A stretch of 64,000 nucleotides of DNA, from positions 917,501-981,500 of the forward strand of contig NZ_CP032707.1 of assembly GCF_003627995.1 (NCBI RefSeq), written 5' to 3'. This stretch comes from Brevundimonas naejangsanensis. Its GTDB lineage: Bacteria > Pseudomonadota > Alphaproteobacteria > Caulobacterales > Caulobacteraceae. Position 1 is the stretch's first letter. Each line of letters starts with the position of its first letter. Made by a program: the position numbers and the translations under genes. Under the pieces are notes generated by a model, which worked only from the letters and a program-made list of their open reading frames with translations, did not search any database and was not told where the DNA came from. This document shows positions 57,724 through 64,000 of the stretch, piece after piece.

Positions 57724-58278
57724 TTAAAGACTCTCGATGGTGAGGTTGCCGTTGGTGTAGACGCAGATCTCGGCGGCGAGCTTCATGGCCTTGCGGGCGA
57801 TCTGCTCGGCGTCCAGATCGGTCTCCTCCAGCAGGGCGCGGGCGGCCGACAGGGCGTAGTTGCCGCCCGAGCCGACGGCGGCCACGCCGTATTCCGGCTC
57901 CAGCACGTCGCCGACGCCGGTGACGGTCAGGATGGCGTCCTTGTCGGCGACCAGCAGCATGGCCTCCAGCCGCCGCAGGTAGCGGTCGGTGCGCCAGTCC
58001 TTGGCTAGGTCGACGCAGGCGCGCGCCAGCTGGTCGGGATACTGCTCCAGCTTGGCTTCCAGCCGCTCGATCAGGGTGAAGGCGTCGGCCGTGGCCCCGG
58101 CGAAGCCCGCCAGCACCTTGCCGCCCGCCAGGACGCGCACCTTGCGCGCCTTGCCCTTGACGATGGTCGCCCCCATCGAGACCTGGCCGTCGCCGGCGAT
58201 GACGGTGCGGCCATTCTTGCGCACCGCCAGAATGGTGGTGCCGTGCCAGTCGGGAAAGGAGGATGCGGTCGTGTTCAT
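57724..58278 (-). CDS. hslV: ATP-dependent protease subunit HslV
   Basis: The 184-residue protein starts [20 protein letters not shown]. The catalytic threonine is probably the first T of GTTILAV after processing of the short extension usual in alphaproteobacteria. [15 protein letters not shown] and [16 protein letters not shown] are conserved proteasome-fold segments. It forms double hexamers capped by HslU. A frame 23 codons longer has no support. Confidence 0.95.
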   Translation of the reverse strand: MNTTASSFPDWHGTTILAVRKNGRTVIAGDGQVSMGATIVKGKARKVRVLAGGKVLAGFAGATADAFTLIERLEAKLEQYPDQLARACVDLAKDWRTDRYLRRLEAMLLVADKDAILTVTGVGDVLEPEYGVAAVGSGGNYALSAARALLEETDLDAEQIARKAMKLAAEICVYTNGNLTIESL

Positions 58279-58444
58279 GGCGCTGACATGGCGAAGCCCG
58301 TCTCGGGCCGCAAGATCAAGGCCGCTTGAGACGACCGCGCGCAACATCGTAAGGATTTGTTAACCGGATCGTGAAAAGGCAGCGCCCCGTTCCGCCCCGC
58401 CCGCCCCAGTCCGGCGGAGAGCGCCGCGTTTTCGACGAGTTCCC

Positions 58445-58855
58445 TTGCCTCTGCACCGCGCCATCTTCGTCAGCGACGCCGTCGGCGCTGCGGCGACCAG
58501 CCTCCTGCCCCTGGCCGAGATTCTCGGCCAGGCCGGGCGCAACAACCGTCGCTCAGGCCTAACCAGCGCCCTGATGCGCCACGACGGCCGCTTTCTGCAG
58601 GTCATCGAGGGTCGCCGGGCCGACGTCGATCGGCTGATGGACCGGCTGCGGCTCGACCCCCGCCATGAGAACGTCCGCCTGTTGTCGGACGTGGCGGTCG
58701 CCGACCGTCGGTTCGGCGACTGGCCGATGATCCTGGTCGAGCTGACGTCGGCGGCGGCCAGGGTCCTGAACGGCGAGCCCCTGGATCAGTTGAGCCCGGC
58801 CCGGGCCGAGACCTTGTTGGCGACCGCCGTCGACGCCGCAGCGGTTCCGGCCTGA
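58445..58855 (+). CDS. BLUF-domain-like protein with Tyr-to-Phe change
   Basis: About 136 residues starting at a TTG (58445); no ATG or GTG precedes it in frame. The fold is a BLUF blue-light sensor: RNNRRSGLTSALMRHDGRFL, then LQVIEGRRADVDRL (conserved Gln), and DPRHENVRLLSDVAVADRRFGDW. The photocycle tyrosine of BLUF domains (Tyr in the LIYxS motif) is replaced by Phe in HRAIFVSD. BLUF proteins with that change are not expected to show the normal light response. The short C-tail has no output domain. It lies 45 bases before the MoeB-like gene. Confidence 0.78.
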   Translation: MPLHRAIFVSDAVGAAATSLLPLAEILGQAGRNNRRSGLTSALMRHDGRFLQVIEGRRADVDRLMDRLRLDPRHENVRLLSDVAVADRRFGDWPMILVELTSAAARVLNGEPLDQLSPARAETLLATAVDAAAVPA

Positions 58856-58900
58856 TCGACATGCCTGACGGGGCGGCCCGGCTGCGCTAGACAGTCGGGC

Positions 58901-59683
58901 GTGACCCAGCCTTCCGCCCCTCCCGTCCCGGTTCGCTTCTCCGATGAAGAAGTCGAGCGCTACGCCCGCCAGCTGGTCCTGTCCGAGATCGGCGGCCCCG
59001 GCCAGCAGGCGCTGAAGCGCGCCCGCGTGCTGATCGTCGGCATGGGCGGGGTCGGCAATCCGGCCGCCCTCTACCTGGCCGCCGCCGGGGTCGGGACCCT
59101 GGGCCTGATCGATGACGACACGGTGGCCCTATCCAATCTGCAGCGCCAGATCGCCTTCACCGCCGCCGACGCCGGCCGGTCGAAGGTCGAGACGGGCGCC
59201 GCGCGGCTGACGGCGCTGAACCCGCATGTCGCGGTCGAGACCTTCAACCAGCGCCTGACGCCCGACAGCGCCGCGGCCCTGATGCGGGATTTCGACCTGG
59301 CGCTGGACGGCACCGACGATTTCGAGACCCGCCTGGCCGTCAACGCCGCCTGCATGGCCGCGGGCAAGCCCCTGGTGTCGGGCGCCCTGGGCCGATGGTC
59401 CGGCCAGGTGGCGGTGTTCGAGGCCCGGCCCTGCTATCAGTGCCTGGTGCCCGAGATTCCGCCGGACGCCGAGACCTGCGCCCGCGTCGGCGTGGTCGGC
59501 GCCCTGGCCGGCGTCATCGGCGCCATGGCGGCCCTGGAGGCGATCAAGCTCATCACCGGCGCGGGCGAACCGCTGCGCGGCCGGCTGATGCTCTATGACG
59601 GCCTGGCGGGCGCCAGCCGCGTGGCCAGGATCGCCGCCGACCCCGCCTGTCCGACGTGCGGCAGCCGGCCCCCCTCGCCCTAG
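58901..59683 (+). CDS. MoeB/ThiF-like adenylyltransferase
   Basis: The 260-residue E1-like protein starts with GTG, followed by SDEEVERYARQLVLSEIGG. The Rossmann motif is LIVGMGGVGNPAALYLA (about residue 45). SNLQRQIAF and DGTDDFETR complete the ATP site, and CYQCLV with CPTCG bind zinc. MoeB activates the small subunit of molybdopterin synthase; ThiF acts in thiamine sulfur transfer. Neither pathway is encoded nearby, so the role is uncertain. It is unrelated by context to the E2-E1 fusion at 1.5-3.2 kb. Confidence 0.85.
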   Translation: MTQPSAPPVPVRFSDEEVERYARQLVLSEIGGPGQQALKRARVLIVGMGGVGNPAALYLAAAGVGTLGLIDDDTVALSNLQRQIAFTAADAGRSKVETGAARLTALNPHVAVETFNQRLTPDSAAALMRDFDLALDGTDDFETRLAVNAACMAAGKPLVSGALGRWSGQVAVFEARPCYQCLVPEIPPDAETCARVGVVGALAGVIGAMAALEAIKLITGAGEPLRGRLMLYDGLAGASRVARIAADPACPTCGSRPPSP

Positions 59684-61707
59684 GCGAAGGCGCGTCTCAG
59701 CAGGGCGACGTAGCGCTCCATGAGGCCCTGCTCCACCTCGTCGTCCCAGTCGCTGTGGCCGGCGTCGGGCACCTCGACGTAGTCGATGCTCTTGCGCGCG
59801 CTGCGCAAAGCGCTGTTCATGATGCGGGACTGGATCACCGGCACGATTGCATCATCGACGCCATGCACAAGCAGGACGGGACAGGTGATTTCCGCGGCGC
59901 GGCGACGCGGTGAGGCCGCCTGCAGCATCGGACCGTCCGTCTCGGGATCGCCGATCCGCTTCTTCCAGAATCCGTACACCTCCTTGGTCGGGGTGTCGTC
60001 ATCCCGCCGTTCCCAGGCCAGCATGTCCACAAGGTCGGTCACGCCGCAGATCGAGATCGCGGCCTTGTACAGATCCGGCCGCCGGACGGCGCCCATCAGC
60101 GCCGCATAACCGCCGTAGCTGGTTCCCATGATGGCCACGCGGTCGCCGTCCAGGCCCTTGTCGCGCACGACCTGGGCGACGGCGTCCTCGACATCCTCCT
60201 GCATCCGCTCGCCCCAGCGCCGCCAGCCCTGCTGGGCGAAGGCCTGCCCATAGCCGCCGGAGCCGCGGAAATTAGGCTGGAGCACCCACCAGCCCTGCGC
60301 CGCCAACACCTGCACCTGGCGGTCATAGCCGCGCTGATCACGGGCTTCCGGCCCGCCGTGCGGCATGACCACCAGCGGTCCGGGCGCAGCCCCTGGCGGA
60401 GCCGTCAGATAGGCCTCGATGGCGGCGCCGTCGCGCGTGCGGACCGTCAACAGGTCGCAACCGCCCAACCTCTCGAAATCCAGATCGTAGCGCGATCCCA
60501 GGTTCGACATGCTGCGGGCGGCCTTGTCGTACAGATACCACGCGCCGGGCTCCCTCGGGCCTTCGACATAGGCGATGAACCGGTTGCGGTCGTCGCTGAC
60601 CTGGCTGAGATGCACGTCGCAGTCGTCATCGAAAAAGCGGTTCATCGCCCGATGGTGGACCGCCAGACCTTCCTCGGCGAAGTCATACTCGAGCCGATCG
60701 CCGTAATAGGCGGCGCCGACATAGCGTCTGCGGGCGTCCAGCAGGCCATACAGGACGTCGCGGCCGGGCCTGGGCTGCATCGGCGGGCCGAGGACCAGGG
60801 AGTGCAGGTTCATCTCGCGAATGGCCTCGACATCCTCCCCCTCGCCGCGCGCCGACACCAGGACCGTGTCGGGACGGCTTCCCCCGCCGACCCACGAGAA
60901 GTCCGGCGCGTCGACGATGCGATTGCGACGAACGAAGCGCCATTCCTTCTCACCCGGCGCGCGGGCGTGAATCGTCTCCACCGTTCCGCGCGGGTTGACG
61001 TCGCGACGCAGGACGGCGACGCCCCCGTGGGTTTGCCAGCCCCTGGTCATGGAAGTGCCCCGCTCCAATCGTTCCGCGGCGCCGTTGTTGATGTTGACCC
61101 GATGAAGCCCCATCACCCCGTCGGCTTCCCAGGCGGTCATCAGAACGTGGTCGGGATCGTTCGGCAGGATGTCGATCACCCGGCCGAGGTCCATCGAATA
61201 GCGCAACCGCTGGCGTTCGCCCTCGAACAGGACGACGGTGTCGTTGGTTTCGTGATCGATCGACACGATCCGTCGGGATGTCAGCGTCTCGCTGGGGCCG
61301 ATCAGGTTCGATCCCATCGGCTTGCGTCCCGGGACGACCCGTTTGATGAGGACCCGCGCCAGAAGACGCTGGTCGTTGGCCCATTCCAGCGCCTCGACCG
61401 TCAGCTTGCCGAGTTCGATGCGTCGCCGCCGCCCTTCGGGCTGGGCGGCGTCAAGAATGTCGATCACGCCGCGCGGTTCGTCGCGGGTCCCGAGTTGCTC
61501 CAGAACGGCGATCCGGGCGCCCGAGGGCGAGAGGATCACCGCCTGCGTCCTGGGCCGGGCGAAGAAGTCGGCGGCGGCGTAGGCAGCCGCGGGGGCCGCG
61601 CTCGCCAAGCGCACGTTCAGAAGCGAAAGCGCCGCCCCGGCGCCCCCGGCCAGCAACAGACCCCGCCGCGACAGCGCGGCCCGACGTGAATGATTTGAAC
61701 CCCGCAT
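59680..61707 (-). CDS. S9-family (prolyl oligopeptidase-type) exported peptidase
   Basis: The 675-residue protein has a Tat-type signal (SRRAALSRRGLLLAGGAG near residue 6-24). A beta-propeller region spans about residues 60-400. The C-terminal alpha/beta hydrolase domain has nucleophile GTSYGGYAALMGAV (about 525), acid region HGVDDAIVP (about 610) and histidine DAGHSDWDD (about 645). Such enzymes cut peptides, often after proline or as dipeptidyl or acyl-aminoacyl peptidases. The start is at 61707 (GGGGGAA upstream); an ATG eight codons earlier is possible. Confidence 0.88.
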   Translation of the reverse strand: MRGSNHSRRAALSRRGLLLAGGAGAALSLLNVRLASAAPAAAYAAADFFARPRTQAVILSPSGARIAVLEQLGTRDEPRGVIDILDAAQPEGRRRRIELGKLTVEALEWANDQRLLARVLIKRVVPGRKPMGSNLIGPSETLTSRRIVSIDHETNDTVVLFEGERQRLRYSMDLGRVIDILPNDPDHVLMTAWEADGVMGLHRVNINNGAAERLERGTSMTRGWQTHGGVAVLRRDVNPRGTVETIHARAPGEKEWRFVRRNRIVDAPDFSWVGGGSRPDTVLVSARGEGEDVEAIREMNLHSLVLGPPMQPRPGRDVLYGLLDARRRYVGAAYYGDRLEYDFAEEGLAVHHRAMNRFFDDDCDVHLSQVSDDRNRFIAYVEGPREPGAWYLYDKAARSMSNLGSRYDLDFERLGGCDLLTVRTRDGAAIEAYLTAPPGAAPGPLVVMPHGGPEARDQRGYDRQVQVLAAQGWWVLQPNFRGSGGYGQAFAQQGWRRWGERMQEDVEDAVAQVVRDKGLDGDRVAIMGTSYGGYAALMGAVRRPDLYKAAISICGVTDLVDMLAWERRDDDTPTKEVYGFWKKRIGDPETDGPMLQAASPRRRAAEITCPVLLVHGVDDAIVPVIQSRIMNSALRSARKSIDYVEVPDAGHSDWDDEVEQGLMERYVALLRRAFA

Positions 61708-61776
61708 GTTTCCCCCAACGGCTTCTCGCATAGTGGTGCGGGAGAGGGGGCATCCGGTCAAGCTTGAGGAACGGCG

Positions 61777-62763
61777 TTACAGCATCGCCGGAATGACCCG
61801 GTCGGGCGGACGGTGGCCGTTCTGATAGGTCATGATGTTGGCGATGACGCGGTCGCCCATGTCCTGGCGGGCCTCGAGGGTGGCCGAGCCAAGGTGGGGC
61901 AGCAGGACCACGTTCGGGTGGCCCAGCAGGCCGGGGTGGACCTGCGGCTCGTGCTCGAAGACGTCCAGTCCGACGCCGGCGACGGCGCGGGCCTTCACCG
62001 CCTCGGCCAGGGCCGCCTCGTCGATCAGTTCGCCGCGCGCCGTATTGATCAGGAGGACGTGCGGCTGCAGCCGGGCCAGGCGCTCGGCCGACAGCAGGTG
62101 ATAGGTTTCCTTGGTCGCCGGGCAGTTCAGCGAGATGACGTCCATCCGCGCCAGCATCTGGTCCAGATCATCCCACCAGGTGGCGCCCAGCTCCTCGGCG
62201 ATCATATCCGGGACGGGTTTGCGGTTATGATAGTGGACCTGCATGCCGAAGGCCTTGGCGCGGCGCGCCAGGGCCTGGCCGATACGGCCCATGCCGACGA
62301 TGCCCAGCCGCTTGCCCCACAGCTTGCGGCCGCACATCCAGGTCGGGGCCCAGCCCTTGAACTCGCCCGCCGCGACGATGTTGGCGCCCTCGACGATGCG
62401 GCGGCTGACCGCCAGGATCAGGGTCATGGCCAGGTCGGCCGTGTCCTCGGTCAGGACGCCGGGCGTGTTGGTGACGATGATCCCGCGCCCCACGGCGGCG
62501 TCGACATCGATATGGTTCACCCCGGCGCCGAAGTTGGCGATCATCTTCAGCCGTTCGCCCGCCCCGGCGATCAGGTCGGCGTCCAGCTGATCGGTGATGG
62601 TCGGGACCAGGACGTCGGCGCGCTGCAGGGCGGCCGCCAGGTCGTCGCGCGACATGGGCCGGTCGGTCAGGTTCAGCTCGGCGTCGAACAGCTCGCGCAT
62701 GCGCGTCTCGACGGCGTCAGGCAGGCGCCTGGTTAATACGACCTTAAGCTTGCGGGCGGACAT
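61777..62763 (-). CDS. D-2-hydroxyacid dehydrogenase (glyoxylate/hydroxypyruvate reductase type)
   Basis: The 328-residue protein has the NAD(P) motif LGIVGMGRIGQALARRA (about residue 150), then VISLNCPATKETYHLL, NTARGELIDEAAL (catalytic Arg near 245) and LPHLGSATLEARQD (catalytic His near 293). It is close to GhrB/GyaR-like enzymes reducing glyoxylate or hydroxypyruvate. Start MSARKLKVVLTRRLP. Divergent from the SH3 protein gene. Confidence 0.9.
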   Translation of the reverse strand: MSARKLKVVLTRRLPDAVETRMRELFDAELNLTDRPMSRDDLAAALQRADVLVPTITDQLDADLIAGAGERLKMIANFGAGVNHIDVDAAVGRGIIVTNTPGVLTEDTADLAMTLILAVSRRIVEGANIVAAGEFKGWAPTWMCGRKLWGKRLGIVGMGRIGQALARRAKAFGMQVHYHNRKPVPDMIAEELGATWWDDLDQMLARMDVISLNCPATKETYHLLSAERLARLQPHVLLINTARGELIDEAALAEAVKARAVAGVGLDVFEHEPQVHPGLLGHPNVVLLPHLGSATLEARQDMGDRVIANIMTYQNGHRPPDRVIPAML

Positions 62764-62815
62764 AGGGGGGTCTGGATTTTTCCACGGGCGTCGCCCGCTC
62801 GGAACGGGTCAATCG

Positions 62816-63388
62816 GTGTCTAGCAAAGCTGCGGTCAGGTTCAAAAGGGCGCGTCGCGTCGCGGCGCTCGCCGTCGTCCTTCTGACCGGCGTCATGGTTT
62901 CGGCGGGGGCGACCATGCCCGACGGCCGGCCGACGCCGACGGGGCTGGAGGTGCCGCGCTGGGTGACGCTGAAGTCGTCCCAGGTGCGGGCGCGCCAGGG
63001 GCCGGGCCTCGACTACCGCATCCTGTGGGAATACCGCGCCGCCGGCCTGCCGGTGCAGGTGATCGCCGAGACGCGCGAGTGGCGCAAGATCTGCGACCCG
63101 GACGGCTCCGTCGCCTGGATTCACCGCACCGTCGCCTCGGGCCGTCGCAGCGTCTTCAACCGCTCGGACCAGGAGATTCCGATCCGCTCGGGCCGGTCCG
63201 AGACCGCCTCGGTGCGGGCTCGGCTGTCGCCGCACGCCCTGGTGTCGCTGGACGAATGCGAGGACGGCTGGTGCCGGGTTCGCGCCCGCAAGCTGCGCGG
63301 CTGGGTGCCCGAGCGCGCCGTCTTCGGAACCCAGGACCGGGCCCTGTGCAACGCCGCCCGCCCCGCCGGAACCGGCCGCGCCTCCTGA
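62816..63388 (+). CDS. Exported protein with SH3-like domains, GTG start
   Basis: About 190 residues starting at a GTG (62816). The N-terminus RFKRARRVAALAVVLLTGV is a signal sequence or membrane anchor. Two bacterial SH3-like repeats follow (SSQVRARQGPGLDYRILWEY...WAWIHRTV-like and IRSGRSETASVRARLSPHALV...GWVPERAVFG, the PF06347 pattern). Such domains bind peptidoglycan or peptides in the periplasm. The gap before it contains the divergent promoter with the dehydrogenase gene. Confidence 0.8.
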   Translation: MSSKAAVRFKRARRVAALAVVLLTGVMVSAGATMPDGRPTPTGLEVPRWVTLKSSQVRARQGPGLDYRILWEYRAAGLPVQVIAETREWRKICDPDGSVAWIHRTVASGRRSVFNRSDQEIPIRSGRSETASVRARLSPHALVSLDECEDGWCRVRARKLRGWVPERAVFGTQDRALCNAARPAGTGRAS

Positions 63389-63467
63389 CGCCGAGCCCGA
63401 CGGCAAGGTTGAGCGCGGCCTCTGGGTCGTGTAACCCGCCAGCAACACCTTTCGGAGCCGAATTCCC

Positions 63468-64000
63468 TTGAGCCAGTCGCAATATCCGTCGTCGTTCGAT
63501 CACGAAGGCCTGCTGGCCTCGGGCCGGGGCGAGCTGTTCGGCCCGGGCAACGCCCAGCTGCCGGCGCCGCCCATGCTGATGTTCGACCGGATCAAGACCA
63601 TCACCGCCGACGGCGGCGACTACGGCAAGGGTTATGTCGAGGCCGAACTCGACATCCACCCGGACCTCTGGTTCTTCCAGTGCCACTTCATCGGCGACCC
63701 CGTCATGCCCGGCTGCCTGGGCCTGGACGCCATGTGGCAGCTGGTCGGCTTCTACCTCGGCTGGATCGGCGGACCGGGCAAGGGCCGCGCCCTGGGCGTC
63801 GGCGAGGTCAAGTTCACCGGCCAGGTGACCCCCGACGTCAGGAAGGTGGTCTATAAGGTCCACCTGAAGCGCGTCATCAACCGCAAGCTGGTCATGGGCA
63901 TCGCCGACGGCGTGCTCGAAGCCGACGGCGAGGTCATCTACACCTGCGCCGACATGCGCGTCGGCCTGTTCGGCGGCGCGGCTCCGGTAGCGGCGGCCGA
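63468..64000 (+). CDS. fabA: 3-hydroxydecanoyl-ACP dehydratase/isomerase, runs off window
   Basis: At least 177 residues; the stop codon is outside, probably a few codons further on, since E. coli FabA is 172. It starts at a TTG (63468) after GGAG, reading [21 protein letters not shown]. The active sites [11 protein letters not shown] (His near residue 68) and [12 protein letters not shown] (Asp near 82) are intact. FabA introduces the cis double bond for unsaturated fatty acids. A fabB partner usually follows and would be beyond the edge. Confidence 0.95.
   Translation, partial: MSQSQYPSSFDHEGLLASGRGELFGPGNAQLPAPPMLMFDRIKTITADGGDYGKGYVEAELDIHPDLWFFQCHFIGDPVMPGCLGLDAMWQLVGFYLGWIGGPGKGRALGVGEVKFTGQVTPDVRKVVYKVHLKRVINRKLVMGIADGVLEADGEVIYTCADMRVGLFGGAAPVAAA

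Noticed and set aside
58901..59683. Second E1 of the conjugation system
   Set aside because: The protein has standard MoeB/ThiF architecture, lies 55 kb away and has no E2 or JAMM neighbour.

Overview
This is a high-GC, gene-dense chromosomal segment from an alphaproteobacterium of the order Caulobacterales, most likely a Brevundimonas-type organism. The call rests on the order dnaA, dnaN, recF, gyrB; Caulobacter-like DnaA, GlmM and DUF1134 sequences; UrcA; GANTC (CcrM) sites before dnaA; and many 3' palindromic repeats. No tRNA, rRNA, CRISPR array or intact insertion sequence was found.

Layout. (1) Positions 1-6.1 kb are an accessory, defence-like island beside gyrB. On the minus strand lie a 66-residue proline-rich peptide ending in glycine, an E2-E1 fusion, a JAMM isopeptidase and, after a gap, the start of an OLD-type ATPase/nuclease that leaves the window. 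Divergently on the plus strand are an XRE regulator, an ImmA/IrrE protease and an exonuclease I. (2) 6.1-13.5 kb is the replication cluster gyrB, recF, a frameshifted GIY-YIG gene, dnaN and dnaA, all on the minus strand. (3) 13.9-16.0 kb holds rpsT, an enoyl-CoA hydratase and mutM. (4) 16.0-17.2 kb is repeat-rich and shows no gene. (5) 17-31 kb holds transport and regulation genes (OPT, a YeiE/YeiH-like pair), typA, an MprF-like synthase with a shifted C-terminus, small stress and envelope genes, hisN, a lysophospholipase-like hydrolase with two exported methyltransferase-like proteins, and a small heat-shock gene behind a probable RNA thermometer. (6) 31-46 kb holds a pentapeptide-repeat protein, a RibD-like deaminase, gpmA, phosphomannomutase, a PLP enzyme, the divergent glmM/glmS pair, galU, an SqdB-like epimerase and a DUF1134 lipoprotein. 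(7) 46.5-53.4 kb is the translation block infC, rpmI, rplT, dodecin, pheS, two small paralogues, pheT and a UPF0114 gene. (8) 53.5-64 kb holds a GT9 glycosyltransferase, hydrolases, hslU/hslV split by an extra gene, a BLUF-like protein, a MoeB-like enzyme, an S9 peptidase, a 2-hydroxyacid dehydrogenase, an SH3 protein and the start of fabA.

Functional links. GlmM, GlmS, GalU and phosphomannomutase supply sugar nucleotides for the envelope. InfC, L35, L20 and PheST are the conserved translation operon. The most novel part is the 1.0-3.5 kb cassette: E1, E2 and isopeptidase activities are encoded with no recognisable ubiquitin-fold protein, but with a disordered, glycine-terminated peptide gene that stops one base before the E2-E1 start codon.

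Start codons were chosen by ribosome-site and homology reasoning and often differ from the longest possible frame. Family names come from motif recognition by eye, not database searches.
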